Source: Oscillospiraceae bacterium (GTDB taxonomy: Bacteria > Bacillota > Clostridia > Oscillospirales > Ruminococcaceae). From it: a DNA stretch of 10,414 nucleotides. The notes beneath the pieces are model-generated. The model was not told the DNA's origin. It ran no database searches and saw only the letters and a program-made list of their open reading frames with translations. The first letter of the stretch is position 1, and each line of letters starts with the position of its first letter. Positions 1-9,717 of the stretch are shown piece after piece. The position numbers and the translations under genes were made by a program. The DNA lies in assembly GCA_016302655.1 (NCBI GenBank), contig JAEDNF010000033.1, forward strand, positions 1 through 10,414, given 5' to 3'.

Positions 1-2520
<2,520 letters not shown>

Positions 2521-2535
2521 AGGCAATTAATGCTT

Positions 2536-2599
2536 AAAGGCGACGATTGTAACAAAATTTTTCGGTGTAAACGAAAAAGCTTGACAATCGCCGCCTTTT
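2536..2599 (+). terminator. Imperfect hairpin after rpoC, possible terminator overlapping the str promoter
   Basis: The arms AAAGGCGACGATTGT (2536-2550) and ACAATCGCCGCCTTT (2584-2598) pair at 14 of 15 positions, with one A-C mismatch. Inside the 33-base loop a second perfect stem forms: TTTTTCG (2558-2564) with CGAAAAA (2572-2578) around a 7-base loop. The stem ends in TTTT and is followed by CGTAT, so the U-tract is short. It sits 15 bases after the rpoC stop, the usual place for a terminator, but efficiency is probably partial. Its 3' arm contains most of the -35 box of the next promoter. Confidence 0.6.
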
Positions 2600-2609
2600 C
2601 GTATATAAT
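2581..2609 (+). promoter_or_regulatory. Consensus sigma-A promoter of the str operon
   Basis: TTGACA (2581-2586) and TATAAT (2604-2609) are separated by exactly 17 bases, so both boxes match the housekeeping consensus perfectly. The predicted start near 2616 gives a leader of about 76 bases before rpsL. This fits a very highly expressed translation operon and means rpsL-rpsG-fusA need not depend on read-through from rpoBC. Confidence 0.88.
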
Positions 2610-2622
2610 AATTAAATGTGTG

Positions 2623-2651
2623 CAGAATAATTGCGTAATTGCGCTATTCTG
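2623..2651 (+). other. Leader hairpin with an 8-bp tandem repeat upstream of rpsL
   Basis: In the predicted rpsL leader, CAGAATA (2623-2629) pairs with TATTCTG (2645-2651). An inner GCG/CGC stem (2633-2635 with 2642-2644) forms around TAATTG. The interior consists of two perfect tandem copies of TAATTGCG (2628-2643). No T-run follows directly, so it is not an obvious terminator. It could be a leader stabiliser or a binding site; the function is unknown. Confidence 0.4.
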
Positions 2652-2676
2652 TGGCATAATTAATAATATTTTTTGC

Positions 2677-2685
2677 AAGGAGGTG
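2677..2685 (+). promoter_or_regulatory. Ribosome binding site fixing the TTG start of rpsL
   Basis: AAGGAGGTG lies 6 bases before TTG at 2692. It is a near-perfect anti-16S match and decides the non-ATG start, since no ATG occurs at a suitable distance in this frame. Confidence 0.9.
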
Positions 2686-2691
2686 TAACAT

Positions 2692-3120
2692 TTGCCAACC
2701 TTTAACCAGCTCGTTCGTAAGGGAAGAGCAGTTGCTGAAAAGAAGTCCAAGGCTCCTGCACTGCAGAAGAGCATGAACACTCTTAAGAAGGAAACGGTTG
2801 ATATGTCTTCTCCCCAGAAGAGAGGCGTATGCACAGCTGTTCGTACTGCTACCCCCAAGAAGCCTAACTCAGCTATGAGAAAGATTGCCAGAGTAAGACT
2901 TTCCAACGGTTATGAAGTTACTGCTTATATTCCGGGTATCGGACACAAACTGCAGGAACACAGCGTTGTACTGATCCGTGGCGGCCGTGTTAAGGATCTC
3001 CCCGGTGTGCGTTACCACATCATCAGAGGTACACTCGATGCTCAGGGTGTTGACGGAAGAATGCAGGGCAGATCAAAGTACGGAGCTAAGCGTCCGAAGG
3101 CTGGTGCGAAAAAAGCGTAA
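2692..3120 (+). CDS. rpsL: 30S ribosomal protein S12 (TTG start)
   Basis: S12 lies at the decoding centre of the 30S subunit and helps set accuracy. The 142-residue protein begins [12 protein letters not shown], the family N-terminus, which supports the TTG start together with the AAGGAGGTG site. It carries the 13-residue insert (around residues 26-40, between PAL and PQKRGVC) typical of Firmicutes and absent from E. coli S12. The streptomycin-related positions have the sensitive residues: Lys56 in TPKKPNS (E. coli Lys42) and Lys101 in [12 protein letters not shown] (E. coli Lys87). The following Asp102 is the residue that is methylthiolated in E. coli. It is the first gene of the str operon here, behind its own promoter. 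Confidence 0.98.
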   Translation: MPTFNQLVRKGRAVAEKKSKAPALQKSMNTLKKETVDMSSPQKRGVCTAVRTATPKKPNSAMRKIARVRLSNGYEVTAYIPGIGHKLQEHSVVLIRGGRVKDLPGVRYHIIRGTLDAQGVDGRMQGRSKYGAKRPKAGAKKA

Positions 3121-3123
3121 CTG

Positions 3124-3151
3124 ATTACTTTAGCCACTATTGTGGAGTAAT
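3124..3151 (+). other. Hairpin in the rpsL-rpsG spacer
   Basis: ATTACT (3124-3129) pairs with AGTAAT (3146-3151), and CCAC (3134-3137) with GTGG (3142-3145) around a TATT loop, leaving a four-base TTAG bulge on the 5' side. It starts 4 bases after the rpsL stop and has no T-tract. In E. coli the rpsL-rpsG spacer is the binding site for S7 feedback control. That this hairpin does the same job is inference only. Confidence 0.4.
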
Positions 3152-3224
3152 ATATATTATTACCTCTGCAATTGGACGGCGGGAGTTGATCGCTTTCGAG
3201 TACCGATGATTTTCATTTTTTATG

Positions 3225-3232
3225 AAGGAGGG
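3225..3232 (+). promoter_or_regulatory. Ribosome binding site fixing the GTG start of rpsG
   Basis: AAGGAGGG lies 7 bases before GTG at 3240. It overlaps the region just after an in-frame ATG (3222), which therefore cannot be the start. A small hairpin TTCAT (3212-3216)/ATGAA (3222-3226) abuts the site and could modestly reduce its access. Confidence 0.9.
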
Positions 3233-3239
3233 AAGTAAA

Positions 3240-3710
3240 GTGCCAAGAAGAGGTAATGTTCCTAAGCGTGATGTATTACCCGATCCTATGTACGGCTCAG
3301 AGCTCGTAACAAGACTCGTAAACAATATCATGCTCGATGGCAAGAAGGGTGTTGCTCAGAAGATTGTATACGGTGCATTTGACATCGTTGCCGAAAAGTC
3401 CGGCAAGGGCGCACTTGAAGCTTTTGAAGAAGCTATGGAAAATATCATGCCTCAGTTAGAGGTAAAGGCTCGCCGTGTCGGCGGTGCCACATATCAGGTT
3501 CCTATGGAAGTTCGTCCCGAAAGAAGAAGAACTTTAGGTCTGAGATGGATCACTCTGTACGCAAGACAGAGAAACGAAAAGACAATGAAGGAAAGACTTG
3601 CAAACGAGATCCTCGACGCTATGAACGGTCAGGGCGGAGCTTGCAAGAAGCGCGATGATACACACAGAATGGCTGAAGCTAACAGAGCTTTCGCACATTA
3701 CAAGTGGTAA
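3240..3710 (+). CDS. rpsG: 30S ribosomal protein S7 (GTG start)
   Basis: S7 is a primary 16S rRNA binding protein that nucleates the 30S head and borders the E site. From GTG 3240 the product is 156 residues, the usual bacterial length, starting [16 protein letters not shown]. It shows the family patterns [35 protein letters not shown] and the C-terminal [21 protein letters not shown]. The longer in-frame reading from ATG 3222 would add six residues encoded by the ribosome binding site itself, so it is rejected. The gene lies 119 bases after rpsL and 19 bases before fusA. Confidence 0.98.
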   Translation: MPRRGNVPKRDVLPDPMYGSELVTRLVNNIMLDGKKGVAQKIVYGAFDIVAEKSGKGALEAFEEAMENIMPQLEVKARRVGGATYQVPMEVRPERRRTLGLRWITLYARQRNEKTMKERLANEILDAMNGQGGACKKRDDTHRMAEANRAFAHYKW

Positions 3711-3729
3711 TCAATAAAACGGAGGAAAT

Positions 3730-5808
3730 ATGGCTAGAGACGTATCTCTTGAAATGACCCGTAATATTGGTATCATGGCTCACATCGACGCAGGAAAGAC
3801 AACTACGACCGAGCGTATCCTGTTTTACACCGGTATCAACCACAAGATCGGTGAGACTCACGACGGTTCTGCAACGATGGACTGGATGGAGCAGGAGCAG
3901 GAAAGAGGTATCACGATCACCTCTGCTGCTACTACTGCATACTGGAAGAAGCACAGAATCAATATTATAGATACTCCCGGACACGTTGACTTTACTGTTG
4001 AAGTTGAGCGTTCGCTGCGAGTACTTGACGGATCTGTTACGGTTTTATGTGCTAAGGGCGGTGTTGAGCCCCAGTCAGAGACCGTATGGCGTCAGGCAGA
4101 CAAGTATCATGTCCCCAGAATGGCTTACATCAATAAGATGGATATCATGGGTGCTGACTTCTACAATGTTGTCAGCATGATGAGAGACAGACTTAAATGT
4201 AATGCTGTTCCGATACAGCTTCCTATCGGTTCTGAAGATACATTCAGAGGAATCGTTGACCTTATCGAAATGAACGCCGATATCTACTACGACGATCTCG
4301 GTAAGGATATGCGTGTAGAGGAAATTCCGGATGACATGAAGGAAAAGGCTCAGGAATACCACGATGCACTCATCGAGGCAGTAGCTGAGCAGGATGAGGA
4401 ACTGATGAACAAGTTCCTCGAAGGTGAAGAAATCACCGTTGAAGAAATAAAGACTGTACTCAGAAAGGCTACTATCGATAACGAGATAGTTCCCGTTACC
4501 TGCGGTACTTCTTATAAGAACAAGGGCGTACAGAAGCTCCTCGATGCAATCGTTGACTATATGCCCTCTCCTCTCGATGTTCCTGCTATCAAGGGCGTTA
4601 ACCCCGAGACAGGCGAAGAGGTTGAAAGACACGCAGGCGACGATCAGCCGTTCTCTGCGCTCGCTTTCAAGATCGCTACCGACCCGTTCGTTGGTAAGCT
4701 CTGCTTCTTCAGAGTTTATTCAGGTGTTGTTGCTGCCGGTACGACAGTCCTCAACGCTACAAAGGACAAGAAGGAGCGTATGGGACGTATTCTCCAGATG
4801 CACGCAAACCACAGAGCAGACCTCGAAGTTTGCTACTGCGGCGATATCGCTGCTGCTGTAGGTGTTAAGAACACAACAACAGGTGATACACTGTGCGACG
4901 AGAACAACCCCGTAATACTTGAGTCTATGGAATTCCCCGAGCCTGTTATCTCGCTCGCTATCGAACCCAAGACCAAGGCAGGTCAGGAAAAGATGGCTAT
5001 TGCTCTTGCAAAGCTTGCAGAGGAAGACCCCACATTCAAGACCTATACAAATGAGGAAACCGGTCAGACGATCATCGCCGGAATGGGCGAGCTCCACCTT
5101 GAGATCATCGTAGACAGACTTATGCGTGAGTTCAAGGTTGAGGCTAATGTCGGCGCTCCTCAGGTTGCATATAAAGAAACGATCACTACCAATGCTGATG
5201 TTGATACCAAGTATGCTCGTCAGTCAGGTGGTAAAGGTCAGTACGGTCATGTTAAGCTCCATGTATACCCCAACGAGTCCGGTAAGGGCTACGAGTTCAT
5301 CAACGCTATCGTCGGCGGTTCTATTCCTAAGGAATATATCCCCGCTGTTGATGCAGGTATCCAGGGCGCTTTAGAGTCCGGTGTTCTTGCAGGCTATCAG
5401 ACAGTTGACGTTAAGGTAGAGCTTTATGATGGTTCTTACCACGAAGTCGACTCATCCGAAATGGCATTCAAGATCGCAGGTTCAATGGCTATCAAGGAAG
5501 CTTGCCGCAAGGCAAACCCCGTTATCCTTGAGCCTATCATGAAGGTAGTTGTTACGGTTCCCGAAGAATATATGGGCGATGTAATCGGCGACTTAAGCTC
5601 TCGTCGTGGTGAGATACAGGGTATGGAAGACAGAAACGGCGTTAAGCAGATCAATGCTTTCGTTCCTCTGTCCGAGATGTTCGGTTACTCAAACGACCTG
5701 CGTTCTAAGTCACAGGGACGCGGCCAGTATGTAATGGAACCCAGCCACTACATTCAGGTTCCTAAGTCAATTGCAGATGGTATCATCAGCAAGAGAGCCA
5801 AGGACTGA
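3730..5808 (+). CDS. fusA: Translation elongation factor G
   Basis: EF-G is the GTPase that drives tRNA-mRNA translocation on the ribosome and, with RRF, ribosome recycling. The 692 residues match the family length. GTPase motifs in order: P-loop AHIDAGKT (17-24), switch I RGITIT (59-64), DTPGH (81-85) and NKMD (135-138). The G5 region reads CGTSYKNKG (258-266) rather than the enteric GSAFKNKG form; I believe this variant occurs in other Clostridia. Domain IV has GGKGQYGH (500-507) and domain V has [11 protein letters not shown]. The start is ATG with GGAGG four bases upstream. The gene sits in the normal str order directly after rpsG and shares its promoter. Confidence 0.98.
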   Translation: MARDVSLEMTRNIGIMAHIDAGKTTTTERILFYTGINHKIGETHDGSATMDWMEQEQERGITITSAATTAYWKKHRINIIDTPGHVDFTVEVERSLRVLDGSVTVLCAKGGVEPQSETVWRQADKYHVPRMAYINKMDIMGADFYNVVSMMRDRLKCNAVPIQLPIGSEDTFRGIVDLIEMNADIYYDDLGKDMRVEEIPDDMKEKAQEYHDALIEAVAEQDEELMNKFLEGEEITVEEIKTVLRKATIDNEIVPVTCGTSYKNKGVQKLLDAIVDYMPSPLDVPAIKGVNPETGEEVERHAGDDQPFSALAFKIATDPFVGKLCFFRVYSGVVAAGTTVLNATKDKKERMGRILQMHANHRADLEVCYCGDIAAAVGVKNTTTGDTLCDENNPVILESMEFPEPVISLAIEPKTKAGQEKMAIALAKLAEEDPTFKTYTNEETGQTIIAGMGELHLEIIVDRLMREFKVEANVGAPQVAYKETITTNADVDTKYARQSGGKGQYGHVKLHVYPNESGKGYEFINAIVGGSIPKEYIPAVDAGIQGALESGVLAGYQTVDVKVELYDGSYHEVDSSEMAFKIAGSMAIKEACRKANPVILEPIMKVVVTVPEEYMGDVIGDLSSRRGEIQGMEDRNGVKQINAFVPLSEMFGYSNDLRSKSQGRGQYVMEPSHYIQVPKSIADGIISKRAKD

Positions 5809-5837
5809 TAAAATTTTTCTGAAAGAGCAAAAAAGAC

Positions 5838-5866
5838 TTGTTTTTTGAGAAATAATCTGTTAAAAT
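5838..5866 (+). promoter_or_regulatory. Probable internal promoter of tuf
   Basis: TTGTTT (5838-5843) and TAAAAT (5861-5866) are 17 bases apart in the 101-base fusA-tuf spacer, with a predicted start near 5873. The -10 box matches at five of six positions; the -35 box is weaker. Separate tuf transcription is common because EF-Tu is needed in large molar excess over EF-G. A weak A/T hairpin (5828-5834 with 5841-5847) overlaps the -35 region. Confidence 0.55.
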
Positions 5867-5871
5867 ACAAA

Positions 5872-5886
5872 GTGTATGAATTACAC
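5872..5886 (+). other. Small inverted repeat at the predicted tuf transcript 5' end
   Basis: GTGTA (5872-5876) and TACAC (5882-5886) surround TGAAT. If transcription starts near 5873, this would be a 5'-terminal stem, a kind that can slow mRNA decay. It is short and could be chance. Confidence 0.25.
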
Positions 5887-5909
5887 ACATTTAAAGGAGG
5901 AAAATTCCA

Positions 5910-7112
5910 ATGGCAAAGCAGAAATTTGAACGTACCAAGCCCCATGTAAACATTGGTACAATCGGTCACGTTGACCACGGCAAGACAACATTAACAGCAG
6001 CTATCACAAAGTTCCTTTCTCTCAAGGGTTATGCTCAGTTCGAAGCATACGATATGATTGATAAGGCTCCCGAGGAGAGAGAGCGTGGTATCACAATCAA
6101 CACAGCTCACGTTGAGTACGAGACAGATGCTCGTCACTATGCACACGTTGACTGCCCCGGCCACGCTGACTATATCAAGAACATGATCACCGGTGCTGCT
6201 CAGATGGATGGCGCTATCCTCGTTGTTGCAGGTACAGACGGTCCTATGGCTCAGACCAAGGAGCACATCCTGCTCGCTCACCAGGTAGGCGTTCCTGCTA
6301 TGGTAGTATTCATCAACAAGTGCGATGACGTTGACGATCCCGAGCTTCTCGACCTCGTTGAGATGGATATCCGTGAGACTCTGTCAGAGCATGACTTCCC
6401 CGGCGACGATATCCCCGTTATCCGTGGTTCTGCTAAGGTTGCACTTGACAGCGCAAGCAAGGACATCGACGCTCCTGAGTACGCTTGCATCAAGGAACTG
6501 ATGGATGCTGTAGATTCTTACATTCCTACTCCCGATCGTAAGGCTGACCTGCCCTTCCTTATGCCTGTTGAGGATACTATGACAATTTCCGGTCGTGGTA
6601 CAGTTGCTACAGGTAGAGTAGAGCGTGGTATTCTTAAGCTCAACGATACAGTAGAGATCACAGGTCTTACAGACGAGCCTAAGCAGACAGTTGTAACAGG
6701 TATCGAAATGTTCCGTAAGCTCCTCGACTTTGCTGAGGCTGGTGATAACATCGGTACACTTCTCCGTGGTATTCAGAGAAGCGAGATCGAGCGTGGCCAG
6801 GTTCTTTGCAAGCCCGGTTCAATCCACCCCCACAAGAAGTTCAAGGGTCAGGTTTACGTATTAAAGAAAGAAGAAGGCGGCCGTCATACTCCTTTCTTCT
6901 CAAACTACAGACCTCAGTTCTTCTTCAGAACAACTGACGTTACAGGCGTTATCACACTTCCTGCTGATAAGGAAATGTGCATGCCCGGCGATAACGTAAC
7001 AATGGATGTTGAGCTTATCACTCCTATCGCTATCGAAGAAGGTCTTCGTTTCGCTATCCGTGAAGGCGGCAGAACAGTAGGTTCAGGCGTCGTTACAGCT
7101 ATCAACGACTAA
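5910..7112 (+). CDS. tuf: Translation elongation factor Tu
   Basis: EF-Tu carries aminoacyl-tRNA to the ribosomal A site as a GTP complex. The 400 residues have GHVDHGKT (19-26), RGITI (59-63), DCPGH (81-85), NKCD (136-139) and G5 GSAK (173-176), followed by beta-barrel domains II and III ending [14 protein letters not shown]. Just after G5 it is about four residues longer than E. coli EF-Tu. Two positions near the kirromycin-binding interface differ from E. coli: Ala130 (E. coli Tyr129) and His161 (E. coli Tyr160). The start is ATG with AAAGGAGG at 5893-5900. It is the last gene of the operon; no rpsJ follows. Confidence 0.98.
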   Translation: MAKQKFERTKPHVNIGTIGHVDHGKTTLTAAITKFLSLKGYAQFEAYDMIDKAPEERERGITINTAHVEYETDARHYAHVDCPGHADYIKNMITGAAQMDGAILVVAGTDGPMAQTKEHILLAHQVGVPAMVVFINKCDDVDDPELLDLVEMDIRETLSEHDFPGDDIPVIRGSAKVALDSASKDIDAPEYACIKELMDAVDSYIPTPDRKADLPFLMPVEDTMTISGRGTVATGRVERGILKLNDTVEITGLTDEPKQTVVTGIEMFRKLLDFAEAGDNIGTLLRGIQRSEIERGQVLCKPGSIHPHKKFKGQVYVLKKEEGGRHTPFFSNYRPQFFFRTTDVTGVITLPADKEMCMPGDNVTMDVELITPIAIEEGLRFAIREGGRTVGSGVVTAIND

Positions 7113-7128
7113 TTTACGACAGATCTTA

Positions 7129-7134
7129 TATAAT
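7129..7134 (+). promoter_or_regulatory. Possible -10 box for the cca unit
   Basis: A perfect TATAAT lies 17 bases after the tuf stop, but no recognisable -35 box is present at 16-18 bases (17 bases upstream reads CGACTA) and there is no TG extension. Initiation near 7141 would fall inside the 5' arm of the tuf terminator, so such transcripts could not form that hairpin. It is the only candidate promoter close to cca; the alternative is read-through from tuf. Confidence 0.3.
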
Positions 7135-7135
7135 G

Positions 7136-7168
7136 CAATATCCGCTTTAATAAGCGGATATTGTTTTT
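7136..7168 (+). terminator. Rho-independent terminator of the str operon
   Basis: A perfect 12-bp stem CAATATCCGCTT (7136-7147)/AAGCGGATATTG (7152-7163) with a TAAT loop is followed by TTTTT. It lies 23 bases after the tuf stop. Confidence 0.93.
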
Positions 7169-7193
7169 ATATATAGTTTTGAAAGGAGAGAAT

Positions 7194-8525
7194 ATGCATC
7201 TCCCTGAATATGTATGCGAAGTGCTTGATAAACTGACTTCCTGCGGATATGAGGCGTACTGCGTCGGTGGATGCGTGAGGGATCATCTGCTCGGGCAATG
7301 TCCTGATGATTATGATGTTACGACATCGGCATTGCCCGAACAGATAATCAGCGTGTTTTGCGGATACAAACTGCTTACAGTCGGGCTAAAGCACGGTACA
7401 GTTACCGTTATCATAGACGGAAAAACCGTTGAAGTAACTACCTTCAGATGTGACGGCGATTACAACGACCACAGACACCCAGACAAGGTCAGCTTCACAT
7501 CACGGCTTGAAGATGATTTGTCAAGGCGAGATCTCACTATCAACGCAATGGCGTACAATCCTGCGACCGGTATAATTGATCCTTTCGGCGGCAGAGAAGA
7601 CTTGAAGTCGGGAATGATCCGATGTGTAGGCGATCCGATGAAGCGTTTTGACGAAGACGGACTGAGGATATTAAGGGCGCTGAGATTTGCTTCAAGATTC
7701 GGTTTTGATATAGACAAGTCTACATCCGACGCCATACACAGACAGCGCTATCTTTTGGCGTATATTTCTGCCGAGCGGATAAATCATGAGCTTTGCGGTA
7801 TACTTACCGGTGAGTGCTATCGGATTTTGCGGGATTATCCGGATATAATCTGCGAAATAATTCCCGAAATGCACGCTTGTATCGGTTACGAACAGCGTTC
7901 GAAATATCACGATAAGACGGTATACGGTCATATTATCGCTACTGTGGCGGCGGCTGAGCCTTCTGTAAAATTCAGGCTTGCAATGCTGCTTCACGATATA
8001 GGAAAACCGAATTGTTTCTTTATGAAAGACGGCGCAGGACATTTCTACGGACACGCAGAAGTCAGCCGTGATATTGCCGCAAAAGTGCTTGGCAGACTGC
8101 GTTTTGGCAACAAAATTACCGATGAGGTATTGTTTTTAATTGAAAATCATGGTATAGTTATTAATGATGATACGAGGTGTATAAGAAGAGGTCTTGCGAG
8201 ATACGGAGAACAAGGTTTTCTTGATCTTATCAAGGTGCATTATTATGATACCTGCGGTAAAGCTCCGCAGTATTCATATGAGAAGGAATTATTTGACAGT
8301 ATAAGAAAGCATACTCTTGATTTTCTTGAGAAAGAGCCGCCGATGAGCCTTAGCAAGCTCAAAATAAACGGGGCGGATGTTGCCGCTCTCGGCTTTTCCG
8401 GCAAGGCTATAGGCGAGGCGCTGCGTTTTCTGCTTTCTGCGGTTATTGACGGCGAATGTAAAAACGAAAAAGATGAGCTTATTTCTATATTAAGAGACAA
8501 GCAGTTGCAAGGGAAAGGTGAATGA
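7194..8525 (+). CDS. cca: CCA tRNA nucleotidyltransferase with HD domain (class II)
   Basis: This enzyme adds or repairs the 3'-CCA of tRNAs without a template, using CTP and ATP. The 443 residues show the class II head: GGCVRDHLLG (25-34) with the metal-binding DYD (39-41), then VEVTTFRCDGDYNDHRHPD (79-97), RRDLTINAMAYNP (111-123), the nucleotide-recognising EDGLRILRALRF (154-165) and SAERINHEL (192-200). The C-terminal half has an HD phosphohydrolase-type motif, MLLHDIGKP (264-272). ATG 7194 follows AAAGGAG (7182-7188). A longer TTG reading from 7161 would begin within the tuf terminator and is rejected. Whether it adds all of CCA, or A only as in split-enzyme species, cannot be decided from this window. 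The stop is one base before the mreB-like gene. Confidence 0.93.
   Translation: MHLPEYVCEVLDKLTSCGYEAYCVGGCVRDHLLGQCPDDYDVTTSALPEQIISVFCGYKLLTVGLKHGTVTVIIDGKTVEVTTFRCDGDYNDHRHPDKVSFTSRLEDDLSRRDLTINAMAYNPATGIIDPFGGREDLKSGMIRCVGDPMKRFDEDGLRILRALRFASRFGFDIDKSTSDAIHRQRYLLAYISAERINHELCGILTGECYRILRDYPDIICEIIPEMHACIGYEQRSKYHDKTVYGHIIATVAAAEPSVKFRLAMLLHDIGKPNCFFMKDGAGHFYGHAEVSRDIAAKVLGRLRFGNKITDEVLFLIENHGIVINDDTRCIRRGLARYGEQGFLDLIKVHYYDTCGKAPQYSYEKELFDSIRKHTLDFLEKEPPMSLSKLKINGADVAALGFSGKAIGEALRFLLSAVIDGECKNEKDELISILRDKQLQGKGE
8514..8521 (+). promoter_or_regulatory. Ribosome binding site deciding the mreB-like start
   Basis: AAAGGTGA lies inside the last codons of cca, 5-6 bases before ATG 8527. The alternative GTG at 8518 overlaps this site, so ATG 8527 is preferred. 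The layout suggests translational coupling to cca. Confidence 0.7.
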
Positions 8526-8526
8526 T

Positions 8527-9543
8527 ATGTCGGCTACTGATATAGGTATTGATTTAGGAACGGCAAATGTAATTATTACGCTTGGCAACAAAGGTATCGT
8601 TGTAAACGAGCCTTCCGTTGTAGCTTACGATAAGAAAAAGCATTGTGTGCTTGCTGTCGGCAACGAAGCATACAAGATGATAGGCAGAACTCCCGAATAT
8701 ATCGTTGCGGTAAAGCCGCTTAAAGACGGCGTTATATCCGATAATGAGATGACGGAGGCAATGATAATCGAATTTATCAGAAAGGTCATCGGAAGAATTG
8801 TAAAGCCGAGGATCATCCTTTGCGTTCCGTCATCGGTTACGGATGTTGAAAACAGGGCAGTAGTAGAGGCAGCTCTGTCTGCAGGCGCAAGAAAAGTATT
8901 CATAATCGAAGAGCCGATTGCGGCATTGCTCGGAGCAGGTGTTGATATATCAAAGCCTAACGGTACTATGGTAGTGGATGTAGGCGGAGGTACCGCAGAT
9001 ATTGCGGTTGTATCGTTCAACGGCATTGTAAAGAGCTGTTCGCTTAAGATGGCAGGCAACAAGTTTGACGCCGCTATTATCAGAGGCGTTACTATGAAGT
9101 ACAAGATCCTGATAGGCGAAAAAACAGCGGAAATGGCAAAGAAGAGCATTGCAAATGTGTATAATCCCACAGGCGAAAACAAGATAACCGTCAAAGGCAG
9201 ACATCTGATAAAAGGCCTTCCCGAAAGCGTTGAGATAACCGATAAGGATATGTACGACTTTTTGCACGACAGCGTAATGGAGATAATAGGCAAAGTAAAA
9301 GAGGTATTTGAACAGACTCCTCCCGAGCTTGTCGGCGATATCCTCACAAACGGTATCATTCTTACCGGCGGCGGAGCTATGCTCAAAGGCTTTGCAGAGC
9401 TTGTCACCGAGGCAGTCGGCGCACCTTGCTATGTAGCTGACGATCCGATAGAATGTGTTGCAAAGGGCGTTGCAAAGGCATTTGATTATACCGATGAACT
9501 GCTTGACGGTTTTGAAAAGATTTCTCTGTACAGATATAAGTGA
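8527..9543 (+). CDS. mreB: MreB/Mbl-family bacterial actin
   Basis: MreB-family actins polymerise on ATP under the membrane and organise lateral cell-wall synthesis in rods. The 338 residues match the family length. Phosphate-1 is IGIDLGTAN (6-14), phosphate-2 is DVGGGTADIAVVS (151-163), the adenosine loop is LTGGGAMLKG (279-288), and EEPIAALLGAG (128-138) retains the conserved glutamates. The membrane-facing loop residues KILIG (193-197) are kept. It is divergent: where Bacillus MreB has AGDEMDDAI this protein has AGNKFDAAI (176-184), replacing the nucleotide-site Asp with Asn178, and phosphate-2 has TAD where Bacillus has TTE. mreC and mreD are absent; the upstream partner is cca. It may be a second paralogue (Mbl or MreBH type) rather than the main MreB. 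Family certain, exact paralogue not. Confidence 0.85.
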   Translation: MSATDIGIDLGTANVIITLGNKGIVVNEPSVVAYDKKKHCVLAVGNEAYKMIGRTPEYIVAVKPLKDGVISDNEMTEAMIIEFIRKVIGRIVKPRIILCVPSSVTDVENRAVVEAALSAGARKVFIIEEPIAALLGAGVDISKPNGTMVVDVGGGTADIAVVSFNGIVKSCSLKMAGNKFDAAIIRGVTMKYKILIGEKTAEMAKKSIANVYNPTGENKITVKGRHLIKGLPESVEITDKDMYDFLHDSVMEIIGKVKEVFEQTPPELVGDILTNGIILTGGGAMLKGFAELVTEAVGAPCYVADDPIECVAKGVAKAFDYTDELLDGFEKISLYRYK

Positions 9544-9616
9544 TAAGGGAAGTTTTGTTGCGGAAGTTTATTACGGAAAGGGCATTTTACCGATACGGTA
9601 GGTAAAGTAAATAACA

Positions 9617-9659
9617 TAAGTAAAACGGCAGACGCACTTTTCGTCTGCCGTTTTACTTA
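9617..9659 (+). terminator. Long perfect hairpin terminator after the mreB-like gene
   Basis: An 18-bp perfect stem pairs 9617-9634 with 9642-9659 around CACTTTT. Its core is AAAACGGCAGACG/CGTCTGCCGTTTT. The A-tract and T-tract lie inside the stem, so it could stop transcription from either side. It is 73 bases after the stop. A small TACCG-ATA-CGGTA repeat (9588-9600) precedes it. Confidence 0.88.
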
Positions 9660-9686
9660 ATATTATACAAAAAATGTCGGATTATG

Positions 9687-9715
9687 TTGACATCTTTTGA
9701 ATAATATGATACAAT
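9687..9715 (+). promoter_or_regulatory. Strong extended -10 promoter for the zinc-ribbon membrane gene
   Basis: TTGACA (9687-9692) and TACAAT (9710-9715) are 17 bases apart, and TGA (9707-9709) gives a TGn extension. The predicted start is near 9722, inside the palindrome that follows. Confidence 0.82.
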
Positions 9716-9717
9716 CT

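Noticed and set aside
2857..2997. Possible streptomycin-resistance changes in S12
   Set aside because: The key lysines (residues 56 and 101) are the sensitive wild-type residues.
3222..3239. ATG start for rpsG giving a 162-residue S7
   Set aside because: The extra six codons are the ribosome binding site itself (AAGGAGGG), and S7 proteins begin MPRRG, matching GTG 3240.
4501..4527. Unusual G5 motif CGTSYKNKG in EF-G
   Set aside because: All other GTPase motifs are intact, and I believe this form occurs in other Clostridial EF-G proteins, so it is likely ordinary variation.
5809..5850. Terminator between fusA and tuf
   Set aside because: The only stems are short A/T pairings (CAAAAAA/TTTTTTG) without a GC core; the region is better explained as part of the tuf promoter.
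7161..7193. TTG start for cca giving a 454-residue protein
   Set aside because: It begins in the tuf terminator stem and has no ribosome binding site; ATG 7194 has AAAGGAG at the right distance.
8518..8526. GTG start for the mreB-like gene
   Set aside because: It overlaps the AAAGGTGA ribosome binding site that serves ATG 8527, and it would overlap cca without improving the family match.
8625..9407. 260-codon open frame on the minus strand opposite the mreB-like gene
   Set aside because: It lies entirely antisense to a clear MreB-family gene, has a Ser/Ile/Thr-rich composition typical of a shadow frame, and shows no domain motif.
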